Part shown: piece after piece, positions 56,871 to 63,982 of the stretch
Layout: each line of letters opens with the position of its first letter
Numbering within the stretch: the first letter of the stretch is position 1
Assembly: GCA_021205695.1 (NCBI GenBank)
Contig: JAJPXB010000008.1
Location: forward strand, 1 to 64,000
Source: Clostridiales bacterium
Lineage (GTDB): Bacteria > Bacillota > Clostridia > Oscillospirales > Oscillospiraceae
DNA: 64,000 nucleotides
Reading direction: 5' to 3'
The notes under the pieces: generated by a model
What the model was told of the DNA's origin: nothing
Database searches by the model: none
What the model saw: the letters and a program-made list of their open reading frames with translations, nothing else
Made by a program: the position numbers and the translations under genes

Positions 56871-59531
56871 TCAAAGCCCCAGCTTTTCCGCCACGAAGTC
56901 GTCCACCGAGGCCAGGGCATCGTCCAGCTTGAGGATGTCCCTGCCGCCGCCCATGGCGGAGTCCGGCTTGCCGCCGCCGGAGCCGCCGCAGATGCCGGTG
57001 ACCTTCTTAACCAGTTCCCCGGCCTTGATTCCGGCTCTCACTGCGCCCTTGCCACAGACAGCCAGGATGGAGATCTTCTCCCCGTTGACCGCAGAGAGAA
57101 CCGCCACCACATTCTCGTCCCGGTCACGGAGGAAGTCACCCATCTTCCGCAGCTCGGGCACCTCCACGTTCCCCAGGTTGGCGGTGAGCACATGGAGACT
57201 GCCCACCTGCTTGGAGGCGGCCAGGAACTGCTTGGCCTCGGCCAGCGCCTCCCGATCCCGGAACTGGGCAATGGTCTTGCGCATCTCCTTCATCTCGTTC
57301 AACTGGGCAGTGATGCGCTGGGCCAGGCTCTCCGGCTTGGTCTTGAGGACGGAGGCGGCTTCGGTGAACCGCTGCTGCATGGTCAGCCGATCGGCCACAT
57401 TCCGCTTGCCGGTGGTGGCCTCGATCCGGCGAACGCCGGAGGCGATGGAGCTCTCCGAGAGGATGTGGAAGGAGCCGACCAGGGCCGTATTGGTCAGGTG
57501 CGTTCCGCCGCACAGCTCCACAGAGTAGTCGCTCATGTTCACCACCCGGACTACGTCGCCGTACTTCTCGGAGAACAGGGCCATGGCGCCCATAGCCTTG
57601 GCCTCCTCGATAGGCATCTCCTTCGTCTCGATGTCCAGCCCGTCCAGAATGGCGTCGTTGACCAGCTGCTCGACCTTCAGCAGCTCGCTGGGCTTGACGG
57701 CGTCAAAGTGAGTGAAGTCAAATCGGAGGTAATCCGGCTCTACCAGAGAGCCCGCCTGCTGGACATGGTCACCCAGGACGGTCTGGAGGGCCTTCTGCAT
57801 CAGGTGAGTAGCGGAGTGGGCCCGGGCGATGGCCCTCCGGCGCTCCCGGTCGACCGAGGCGGTCACCTGCTGCTCCACGGAGAAGCGCCCGGCAGTCATA
57901 ATGCCGTAGTGGAGATATTTTCCCGCCTTGGTCTTCTGGGTGTCGGTGACCATAAAGACGGACTCGCCCCAGGTGATAGCCCCGTGGTCGCCCACCTGGC
58001 CGCCCATCTCGGCGTAGAATGGGGTCTGATCCAGCACCAGGATGCCCTTTTTGCCGGTGTTGATGCTGCCGGACAGCTCGTCGTCCTCGATGATCGCCTG
58101 GATATGACCGGTGGCCTCCAGCTGGTCATAGCCCAGGAAGGCGGTGGGCGTCCTGTCAATGTCTCCCAGGTCGATGTGGGCCCAACCCAGGTCGCCCAGG
58201 GCCTTCCGGGCCTCCCGGGCGCGCACCTTCTGGGCCTCCATCTCTGCCTGGAAGCCCGCCTGGTCAACAGTGATGCCCTCGTCCTGGCACATCTCAATGG
58301 TCAGGTCGATGGGGAAGCCGTAGGTGTCGTACAGCTTGAAGGCGTCCGCCCCGGAAAACACCGTCTCCACCTTGGCCTTGTGGATGGCCAGCAGGTCGGC
58401 GAAAATTTTCAGGCCGCCGTCGATGGTCTTGGCAAAGTTCTCCTCCTCGGAGCGGATGACCCGGGTGATATACCCCTGGCGCTCCACCAGCTCGGGATAG
58501 GCGGTCTGATTCTCGTGGATGACGGTGTCGCAGACCTTGTACAGGAAGGGGTCGGTGACGCCCAGGAGCCGACCATGCCGGGCCGCCCGGCGGAGGAGCC
58601 GCCGGAGGACATAGCCCCGGCCCTCATTGGAGGGCAGCACCCCGTCACAGATCATCATGGTGGCGGAGCGGATGTGGTCGGTGATAATGCGCAGGGAGAC
58701 GTCGGTCTTGTCGCTGTCCCCGTAATGGGCCCCGGTGATCTCGCTGACCTTGTGGGTGATGTTCATCACCGTGTCCACGTCAAAGAGGGAATCCACCTCC
58801 TGACAGACACAGGCCAACCGCTCCAGACCCATGCCGGTGTCGATGTTCTTCTGGGCCAGATCGGTGTAGTTGCCGTGGCCGTCGCTGTTGAACTGGGAAA
58901 ACACGTTGTTCCAGACCTCGATATACCGGTCGCAGTCGCAGCCCACGGTGCAGGTTGGCTTGCCGCAGCCCTTCTCCGGGCCGCGGTCGTAGTAGATCTC
59001 AGAACAGGGGCCGCAGGGGCCGGAGCCGTGCTCCCAGAAGTTGTCCTCCTTGCCGAAGCGGAAGATGCGCTCGGCGGGGATGCCGATCTCCTTGTTCCAG
59101 ATCTCGAACGCCTCGTCGTCATCCACATAGATGGAGGGATACAGTCGATCCGGATCGAGGCCCACCCACTCCGGGCTGGTGAGAAATTCCCAGGACCAGG
59201 CGATGGCCTCATGCTTGAAGTAGTCGCCAAAGGAGAAATTGCCCAGCATCTCGAAGTAGGTGCCGTGGCGGGCGGTCTTGCCGATGTTCTCGATGTCGCC
59301 GGTACGGATGCACTTCTGGCAGGTGGTCACACGGCGACGGGGCGGCTCCTGCTCTCCGGTGAACCAGGGCTTCATGGGCGCCATGCCGGAGTTGATGAGC
59401 AGCAGGGACGCGTCGTTTTGAGGGATCAGGGAGAAGCTGGGCAGGCGGAGGTGTCCTTTGCTCTCAAAGAAGCGCAGAAACATCTCTCGCAGCTCGTTCA
59501 GGCCGTAGGGGGTGGGCTTTTTCACAATCAT
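56871..59531 (-). CDS. alaS: Alanine--tRNA ligase
   Basis: 886 residues. It charges tRNA-Ala and edits Ser and Gly. Class II motifs lie in the first third (HLRLPSFSLIPQNDASLL; GSGPCGPCSEIYYD). The editing domain has HSATHLMQKAL and CGGTHLTNTA. The C-terminal domain ends in GKPDSAMGGG. The leader carries a T-box. Next to it lie an AgrC-like kinase and HIT protein in the same direction. Confidence 0.97.
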   Translation of the reverse strand: MIVKKPTPYGLNELREMFLRFFESKGHLRLPSFSLIPQNDASLLLINSGMAPMKPWFTGEQEPPRRRVTTCQKCIRTGDIENIGKTARHGTYFEMLGNFSFGDYFKHEAIAWSWEFLTSPEWVGLDPDRLYPSIYVDDDEAFEIWNKEIGIPAERIFRFGKEDNFWEHGSGPCGPCSEIYYDRGPEKGCGKPTCTVGCDCDRYIEVWNNVFSQFNSDGHGNYTDLAQKNIDTGMGLERLACVCQEVDSLFDVDTVMNITHKVSEITGAHYGDSDKTDVSLRIITDHIRSATMMICDGVLPSNEGRGYVLRRLLRRAARHGRLLGVTDPFLYKVCDTVIHENQTAYPELVERQGYITRVIRSEEENFAKTIDGGLKIFADLLAIHKAKVETVFSGADAFKLYDTYGFPIDLTIEMCQDEGITVDQAGFQAEMEAQKVRAREARKALGDLGWAHIDLGDIDRTPTAFLGYDQLEATGHIQAIIEDDELSGSINTGKKGILVLDQTPFYAEMGGQVGDHGAITWGESVFMVTDTQKTKAGKYLHYGIMTAGRFSVEQQVTASVDRERRRAIARAHSATHLMQKALQTVLGDHVQQAGSLVEPDYLRFDFTHFDAVKPSELLKVEQLVNDAILDGLDIETKEMPIEEAKAMGAMALFSEKYGDVVRVVNMSDYSVELCGGTHLTNTALVGSFHILSESSIASGVRRIEATTGKRNVADRLTMQQRFTEAASVLKTKPESLAQRITAQLNEMKEMRKTIAQFRDREALAEAKQFLAASKQVGSLHVLTANLGNVEVPELRKMGDFLRDRDENVVAVLSAVNGEKISILAVCGKGAVRAGIKAGELVKKVTGICGGSGGGKPDSAMGGGRDILKLDDALASVDDFVAEKLGL

Positions 59532-59815
59532 GACCTCCAGTCAATGTCTTTTGTCTCTTTTCCGGCAATGGGAACCGCAAAAACGCCCCGCCCCTTGGTT
59601 CAGGGGCGAAGCGTCGCTTCACGGTACCACCCTGATTTTCCCCCACAGGGGGAATCTCGGTCATCCGATAACGGGGATGGGTCGTGCCGCTCGTCGCGGC
59701 CGGCTTGGAAGTGGCTGCCCGGGACGGCTTCCGCAGGGCTTGCACTCTCCCCCGCTCGCTCTGGACGCCGCACTCCCGACTGGTTTCCGCATTGCCGTTT
59801 TGCACGTTTTGTACG
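59532..59815 (-). promoter_or_regulatory. T-box leader of alaS
   Basis: On the minus strand AGGGTGGTACCGTG (59620-59633) is the T-box bulge region. It lies before a GC-rich terminator (GCCCCT/AGGGGC, 59590-59607, then GTTTTTG). Stem I is upstream: GAGAGTGCAAGCC and neighbouring paired segments between about 59700 and 59800. The expected tRNA is tRNA-Ala, as judged by the gene. Uncharged tRNA would open the terminator. Confidence 0.88.
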
Positions 59816-59821
59816 GCTTTC

Positions 59822-59850
59822 ATTTTAAACACAGTCGGGGAGGTTGTCAA
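59822..59850 (-). promoter_or_regulatory. alaS promoter
   Basis: Minus-strand TTGACA and TAAAAT with 17 bases between. Transcription would start near 59815 and give a T-box leader of about 284 bases. Confidence 0.75.
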
Positions 59851-60001
59851 GGGATTTTTACGGCTTGGACGGTTCGGTTTTACAGATGCCGCGATGATGC
59901 TTTTCGGGCAGGTGAACAAGGGAGGGAAAAGCGAAGCGAACAGGCGTCCTGCGCTTCCGGTCGGTCTGCGCTGATGGAGAGATCCGGAGGCGAACGAAAA
60001 C

Positions 60002-60151
60002 AAAGTGGGAAGGTTCGCCGGAAAGGGCATCTTCACCATCGTGGAGGAGGCCAGCGGGAAAGGCTCGTCCAAGGGCTGGGGACTGCTGAAAGCCTATCAG
60101 TCCGGGCGGAACGGGTGGATTTCCCTGGGGTACTGCACCAAGATTGTTTGA
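60002..60151 (+). pseudogene. C-terminal remnant of a phage lysin (SH3-like domain)
   Basis: A rightward frame with no start codon of its own reads VGRFAGKGIFTIVEEA, then GWGLLKAYQSGRNGWISLGY and ends CTKIV. This is the wall-binding tail common in Firmicutes phage amidases (GIFTI, GWG-LK, GWISL). Bases upstream are unrelated and a stop precedes it, so only about 50 codons remain. The rest of 59851-60271 shows no other gene. Confidence 0.6.
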
Positions 60152-60271
60152 GAACTTTTTGGGGATGTTCCATTTTGGGGGTGTCCAAAAAAGTCAAGTG
60201 GGTTTTGGGCGCGTTCAAGGGATAAGCTATCAATAAGCTATCACTAAAATTGAATTGCCGTAAAAAATTAG

Positions 60272-60309
60272 AAAAGCTCCCGAAACCAAGCGGTTTCGGG
60301 AGCTTTTTC
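60272..60309 (+). terminator. Terminator beside the attachment site
   Basis: AAAAGCTCCCGAAACC, loop AAGC, and the complement ending TTTTT. On the minus strand the arm is followed by TTTCTAATTTTTT, so it can also end leftward transcripts. Confidence 0.8.
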
Positions 60310-60356
60310 TATCCGAGTGACTGGAGTCGAACCAGCGGCCTCTTGAACCCCATTCA
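60310..60356 (-). other. tRNA 3'-end-like fragment, probable attachment site
   Basis: On the minus strand CCGCTGGTTCGACTCCAG, then TCACTCGGA, folds as a T arm (GCTGG-TTCGACT-CCAGT) followed by a seven-base acceptor strand and discriminator A. No matching CCGAGTG 5' strand exists upstream, so it is only the 3' part of a tRNA. It lies 75 bases past the integrase stop. Such fragments mark att sites of tRNA-directed integrases. Anticodon not determinable. Confidence 0.5.
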
Positions 60357-60431
60357 CCGACCGGAAACCCAAAAAACCTTGTGCAGCAAAGACTTTTCCG
60401 GTTTTTCGTGTACCGCACGTGTACCACACCG

Positions 60432-61502
60432 CTAAATTTGACACACGGCTTTTTTCAGCGGTTCCAGGTCGACGTGGGTATAGGTATCGGCGGTAAAAGA
60501 ATAGTCAGTGTGTCCCATAAGGTGCTGTATTTCGAGCGGCGGGACCCCCTTCGCCGCCAGCTGCGAGGCGAAGGTATGGCGGGTGCAGTGTGGATTCAAC
60601 AGACGTACCCCGGCAGCCTGGAGCGCCGGATAATAGCAATGCTCCCGGAACGTCTTGGCGGAGTAGCCCTTGCCGTTCTCCTGACAGATCAGCCGCTCGC
60701 CGTCCCTGGCGAGCCAGGAGCGGACGATGGGCAAACAGGTCGGGTGGATGGGCACCACCCGGTTACGGCCTGCGTCGGTCTTCAGGCCGCCTCTCAGCAC
60801 GTTTTCTTCCAGGTCAACAGAGAAGCGATCCAGGGCCAGAAACTCCGAAATGCGCAGGCCCGTTTTGATCATCATATAGACGCAGTCAGCATAGGGCACC
60901 CCGGCATCGGCGGCCTGTTTGATCTTGGCCACCTCCACGTCGGAGAAGTGCTCCTTCTCCACCCGCTCCTTCTTCGGGAGCCGGACGAACTCCGCATAGT
61001 TCTTGTCCACGATGTCGTTCTGGAGGGCGTAGTCCAAAATCTGCTTCATCAGGCTGCGGATCTTCTCCAGCGTGGAGCGGCCTGCCTTGACCGGCGGCTT
61101 GGGCTTCTCCCCTTTTCTGTGGGGCGGGCGGTAGGTGGCCGTGTCGATGATCCGCTGGAGCTGGCCGGTGCGGGTGGCGGCCACCTTCAAGGTGTGCAGG
61201 GGCGCCATATACTGCCAGGCGGAATTATAGTTTGCCGTCAGCTGGGGCGGCCAACCCGGCGCGTTGATGGCTCGCCATTCCGCATAAAGCATTTGCCAGG
61301 TCATGTCCTCCTTTGGGAGCGGGTCCGCCCGGTAGACGGCCAGGGCCAGCTCCGCCTCTTCGTAGGTGGCGAAGTAGCCCACATACTTCGTCTGCCGCTG
61401 GCCTGTCACCGGATCCCAGCCCAGGGTGAGAAGGGCTGCGTAGGGCTTGCGGCGGTTCCCGGAGAGCTTTTTCACCGTCCCCGCCCCGTTGGGTCGTTTC
61501 AT
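60432..61502 (-). CDS. Tyrosine-type site-specific integrase
   Basis: 356 residues. The catalytic residues are in place: Arg in TGLRISEFL, HxxR in HCTRHTFASQ, His in LMGHTDYS and Tyr in FTADTYTHVD. The N-terminal part is basic and carries AP2-like and SAM-like binding domains (GYFATYEEAELALAVY, about 45-60). ATG 61502 has GGAAGGAGG upstream. It reads towards the tRNA-like fragment. It is the integrase of the element that fills the right end of the window (phage or conjugative element, not resolved). Confidence 0.93.
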   Translation of the reverse strand: MKRPNGAGTVKKLSGNRRKPYAALLTLGWDPVTGQRQTKYVGYFATYEEAELALAVYRADPLPKEDMTWQMLYAEWRAINAPGWPPQLTANYNSAWQYMAPLHTLKVAATRTGQLQRIIDTATYRPPHRKGEKPKPPVKAGRSTLEKIRSLMKQILDYALQNDIVDKNYAEFVRLPKKERVEKEHFSDVEVAKIKQAADAGVPYADCVYMMIKTGLRISEFLALDRFSVDLEENVLRGGLKTDAGRNRVVPIHPTCLPIVRSWLARDGERLICQENGKGYSAKTFREHCYYPALQAAGVRLLNPHCTRHTFASQLAAKGVPPLEIQHLMGHTDYSFTADTYTHVDLEPLKKAVCQI

Positions 61503-61536
61503 GGAAATTCCTCCTTCCATTTCGGGGAAATAATGC

Positions 61537-61542
61537 TATAAT
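61537..61542 (+). promoter_or_regulatory. Probable -10 of the holin-like toxin promoter
   Basis: TATAAT with TG one base before (extended -10); the -35 is poor. It would start a leader of about 210 bases before the toxin ATG. Long leaders are usual for type I toxins. Confidence 0.4.
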
Positions 61543-61758
61543 GAAAGGGTAGTAATCTCCGAGCATGATTTTACTACCCTTTTCCTCTCTCGGTGCGCCA
61601 ACACCGGGGGAGGATTTTTTCTTGCAATCTGTCAACATCTGTGCTACCCTGTCTGTGGCCCCTTCGGGGCCGGGTGCTGTCCAATACGGTGGCGGTTGGC
61701 CCCCTTCCACGGGGGCAGCTTCTTTTGCCCCCTGATTTCAGGAGAGGGAGGCTGCCCG

Positions 61759-61839
61759 ATGAGTACACCCGAAGTATTTCAGCTTTGTCTTGTCATCATT
61801 GGCGTTATCGGCCTGGTCTTACAGGCAAAAAAGAAGTAA
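61759..61839 (+). CDS. Holin-like toxin of a type I system, 26 residues
   Basis: MSTPEVFQLCLVIIGVIGL, then VLQAKKK: one membrane helix with a short polar start and a lysine end, the pattern of the Hol_Tox/TxpA/BsrG-type small toxins. GGGAGG lies 7 bases before the ATG. The 3' end runs into a hairpin shared with an opposite RNA. Expected role: membrane insertion at high dose, normally blocked by the antisense RNA. Too short for most gene finders. Confidence 0.75.
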   Translation: MSTPEVFQLCLVIIGVIGLVLQAKKK

Positions 61840-61926
61840 CCGCCCACGCCTTCCCATGCGAGCGGTTACTTCTGTAAGCAACTAGGGGAGCCAGCCGTTG
61901 CCGGGCAGCACCCTTGTTCTGCTTAC
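61826..61926 (-). ncRNA. Probable antisense RNA antitoxin
   Basis: The minus-strand promoter at 61927-61955 (TTGACA, 17, TATACT) would start an RNA near 61920 that runs through the toxin's 3' end. It would end at the hairpin AAGTAACCGC/GCGGTTACTT (about 61832-61869) followed by CTTTTTT. Overlap with the toxin mRNA is at the 3' ends, as in txpA/ratA and bsrG/SR4. Confidence 0.65.
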
Positions 61927-61955
61927 AGTATAACCGCGAAACAGGATATTGTCAA
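61927..61955 (-). promoter_or_regulatory. Promoter of the antisense RNA
   Basis: Perfect TTGACA, 17-base spacer, TATACT. It is one of the strongest promoters in the window and has no protein gene behind it on its strand for over 400 bases (the next leftward gene is the integrase). Confidence 0.7.
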
Positions 61956-62010
61956 ATCTTTTCTGCCTCCTCTGTCCGTGGGCCGGGGAGGCTTTTTTCT
62001 TAAAAATTGC

Positions 62011-62039
62011 TTGACATACGTGTAAAATACGTGTACAAT
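62011..62039 (+). promoter_or_regulatory. hicAB promoter with direct repeats in the spacer
   Basis: TTGACA, 17 bases, TACAAT. ATACGTGTA occurs at 62016-62024 and 62027-62035, 11 bases apart, so the repeats cover the spacer and touch both hexamers. They are the likely operator of HicB. Confidence 0.65.
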
Positions 62040-62063
62040 AGGAGCATACAAGGAGGGATGGCC

Positions 62064-62246
62064 ATGAGATACAGCGAACTGGAAAAGAAGCTGAAGAAGG
62101 GCGGCTGCAAGGTCATACGGGAAGGGGCCAATCACTCCATCTGGTACAGTCCAGTCACCGGCAAGACCTTCCCGGTCAGCCGACACAAGACAGAGGAAAT
62201 ACCCACCGGAACATTGAAATCAATCATGCGGGATGCGGGGCTGTAA
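62064..62246 (+). CDS. hicA: HicA toxin (mRNA interferase)
   Basis: 60 residues, a dsRBD-like fold. It has the family's catalytic His in REGANHSIWYSP, and K-rich ends (ELEKKLKKGGCKVI, SRHKTEEIPTGTLKSI). It cleaves mRNA unless bound by HicB. ATG 62064 has AAGGAGGG 6 bases upstream. hicB follows 37 bases later. Confidence 0.93.
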   Translation: MRYSELEKKLKKGGCKVIREGANHSIWYSPVTGKTFPVSRHKTEEIPTGTLKSIMRDAGL

Positions 62247-62283
62247 GGCCCCGGCTCCCCGTGCTGAGAAGGAGGCATTTACA

Positions 62284-62679
62284 ATGGCAAAATACGCATA
62301 TCCGGCAATCTTTACGCCGGAGAAAAACGGATACAGCATCCGGTTCCCTGATTTGGAGAGCTGCTATACCAGCGCCCAGGACGTGAACGAAGGGTTGGAG
62401 ATGGCGAAGGACGTGCTGTGTCTGACCCTGTACTGGATGGAGAAGGAGGGGAAGAACATCCCTGCCCCTGCCGGAGTGAACGATGTGGCCCACGATGGCG
62501 GCGAGTTCGTTTCCCTGGTGGCCTGTGACACTGAGTGGTACCGCCGGTTCTATGACAGCAAGGCGGTGAAAAAGACGCTGACCATTCCCAGCTGGCTGAA
62601 CGATCTGGCCGAGAGCAACGGCATCAACTTCTCCGGCGTTTTGCAGGAGGCGTTGAAAGCAAAACTGAATATTGGATGA
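62284..62679 (+). CDS. hicB: HicB antitoxin
   Basis: 131 residues. The N-terminal partial RNase H fold (YPAIFTPEKNGYSIRFPDLE, then SAQDVNEGLEMAKDVL) binds HicA. The C-terminal part (IPSWLNDLAESNGINFSGVL) is a ribbon-helix-helix-like DNA-binding tail. ATG 62284 has AGAAGGAGG upstream. A terminator follows. Confidence 0.92.
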   Translation: MAKYAYPAIFTPEKNGYSIRFPDLESCYTSAQDVNEGLEMAKDVLCLTLYWMEKEGKNIPAPAGVNDVAHDGGEFVSLVACDTEWYRRFYDSKAVKKTLTIPSWLNDLAESNGINFSGVLQEALKAKLNIG

Positions 62680-62703
62680 TGCAGACCATGTGCCCTCCAT
62701 TGA

Positions 62704-62736
62704 CCGCTCCGGCGCACCGTCGCCGGGGCGGTTTTT
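62704..62736 (+). terminator. Terminator of hicAB
   Basis: CCGCTCCGGCG, loop CACCGT, CGCCGGGGCGG and TTTTTATT. Confidence 0.85.
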
Positions 62737-62808
62737 ATTATCTGGACAAGTTGGACGAAAGATGATAAAATCTAAATATGAAAACAAGGTGACAGAGTTT
62801 CGCCGAAT

Positions 62809-62943
62809 TTACGGAGTACATACCGTGAATTGCTTCATGGCAGGGCAATCGTTTACCTCAGGCGCTGCGCTGATTGTGAGTTCGTTACCGAGGACAGGGC
62901 CATAGCTGTTAAACTCACGAATCTTAGGTGCAAGAATCTCCAT
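62809..62943 (-). CDS. Small hypothetical protein with strong ribosome site
   Basis: 44 residues, MEILAPKIREFNSYGPVLGN, then ELTISAAPEVNDCPAMKQF and TVCTP. GAGGAGG lies 8 bases before the ATG. The frame is open further upstream into the intron 3' end (reading GGVTNRIGALDPTVC). I do not recognise the family. It may be the remainder of an exon or a small gene carried by the element. Low confidence. Confidence 0.35.
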   Translation of the reverse strand: MEILAPKIREFNSYGPVLGNELTISAAPEVNDCPAMKQFTVCTP

Positions 62944-63035
62944 AGCTACCGCCTCCTCACTGCTGCAAATATGGTCAAAGGGAGCGGCGGTCATGCATAC
63001 GGTAGGATCAAGGGCGCCGATTCTGTTTGTTACTC

Positions 63036-63170
63036 CGCCTTGCGGCGTGACCAGGGCATTTCTGCCTGGCTCTCACAGTTACCTGTGAGTTCGGACTGTG
63101 CCTTCGGCCCAAATAGGCCGCTCCGTGTCCAGTCTCTACACCTTCCCGGTTGGGGCTTGGCTCGGCATCG
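63036..63170 (-). ncRNA. Group I intron catalytic core, apparently truncated at its 5' side
   Basis: On the minus strand: Q-like CGATGCCGAGCCAAG (63156-63170), P6 GCCCC-AACC-GGG, R-like GGTGTAGAGACTGGACACGG (63123-63142), P8 GGCC-TATTT-GGGCC and S-like GAAGGCACAGTCCGA (63091-63105). The P7 halves GACTG and CAGTC pair. Then P9-like stems CTCACAG/CTGTGAG, CCAGG/CCTGG and CGCC/GGCG follow. The 5' strands of P3 and P4 are not convincing beyond the inverted repeat, so splicing activity is doubtful. Confidence 0.55.
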
Positions 63171-63202
63171 TCTGTCACCTTGTTTTTCTCTCCGATTCAC
63201 CT

Positions 63203-63234
63203 GCCCCGGCCTGTTCGCTGGGGCGGTTTTTTTA
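63203..63234 (+). terminator. Rightward terminator hairpin
   Basis: GCCCC, a 12-base loop, GGGGC, then GG and TTTTTTT. No rightward gene runs into it except weak frames over the repeat region; hicAB already has its own terminator. Confidence 0.65.
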
Positions 63235-63273
63235 TGCCCTGCTCTCCCTCGGCCCTACCGGACGCTGACAGTT

Positions 63274-63483
63274 TCATTCGCGTTCAAAGAACATGGTCGC
63301 CTGAATGCGATCTCCTCCAGCCATCAAGCCCTTGCTACCGGATGAAGTGGTAGAGATGGTGTGCAACCGGTAGCCTTTTGCGGCCTGGGCATTTATTACC
63401 CGTTCCAACTCAGTCAAATTTCCGGATCCTGCGCCAATCAGCTTTTCTTTTAGGACGACTTGTAAAACGACGTACTGTTTCAT
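63274..63483 (-). CDS. DUF4177 domain protein
   Basis: 69 residues. KQYVVLQVVLKEKLIGAGSG, then LTELERVINAQAAKGYRLHT and ATMFFERE match DUF4177: a beta-alpha-beta unit common in phages and mobile elements, with unknown function. AAAGGT precedes the ATG. It is part of the accessory element. Confidence 0.85.
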   Translation of the reverse strand: MKQYVVLQVVLKEKLIGAGSGNLTELERVINAQAAKGYRLHTISTTSSGSKGLMAGGDRIQATMFFERE

Positions 63484-63548
63484 GAGAATACCTTCTTTCT
63501 TTTATTTCCACACACAGGGCGTGGGTATTACAAAATGGGGGGAGCATT

Positions 63549-63932
63549 CTATGCCCCGCTCTCCCCCGTTCCCCGATGCAGCGGCTTTTTCTCGTACTTC
63601 CCGGAGGTGACCATGTCATCGGAGATGTCCACCAGCTTTTGCAGGCCCTGGGCGTTGAGCTGCCGGGCGTTGCGGTTCAGCTCGTCCAGCTGGGGATCCG
63701 TGTCGGTGATGGTGAGGTGCATATCATCATCTAGCTTCCAGCCCATCAATTCAACAGGGGAAATCTGAAGCACCTGTGCTAAGCTGGCTATTTTATCACG
63801 TCTCATATTTGAAATATAACCGGATTCCCACTTTTTTACAGTGCTCTTGCTCACGCCGACATAATTGCCCACCTGTTCCAGTGTCAAACCAAGCTCTGTT
63901 CTACGGGCTTTGATGCGATCTTTTACGTCCAT
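63549..63932 (-). CDS. XRE-family transcriptional repressor
   Basis: 127 residues. The helix-turn-helix is at 5-60: RRTELGLTLEQVGNYVGVSK, then STVKKWESGYI. The C-terminal part is short and has no LexA-type Ser-Lys protease, so induction by RecA cleavage is unlikely. AAAGGAGG lies 8 bases before ATG 63932. Probably the control repressor of the element, with the divergent lytic or transfer genes beyond the right edge. Confidence 0.88.
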   Translation of the reverse strand: MDVKDRIKARRTELGLTLEQVGNYVGVSKSTVKKWESGYISNMRRDKIASLAQVLQISPVELMGWKLDDDMHLTITDTDPQLDELNRNARQLNAQGLQKLVDISDDMVTSGKYEKKPLHRGTGESGA

Positions 63933-63953
63933 CGGCAACGCCTCCTTTCCCAT

Positions 63954-63982
63954 ACTATAACATAGCGGTTTCCTATTTGCAA
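63954..63982 (-). promoter_or_regulatory. Promoter of the XRE repressor
   Basis: Minus-strand TTGCAA and TATAGT with 17 bases between. TAGGAAA occurs twice close by (63966-63995), a candidate operator pair. The opposite promoter would lie outside the window. Confidence 0.6.

Larger units (their letters stand above)
62781..63186. repeat. 16-bp inverted repeat bounding about 375 bases
   Basis: AAAACAAGGTGACAGA at 62781-62796 is repeated exactly in reverse at 63171-63186. The enclosed bases hold the group I intron core and a small leftward frame. The intron core ends precisely at the right repeat. This could be a pair of terminal repeats, an invertible segment, or a closing stem of a long RNA. 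Confidence 0.75.

Noticed and set aside
59512..60225. 237-codon rightward frame over the T-box leader
   Set aside because: It reads through the reverse complement of a T-box and a promoter, and no domain is seen; the only phage-like sequence in this region is in another frame (60002-60151).
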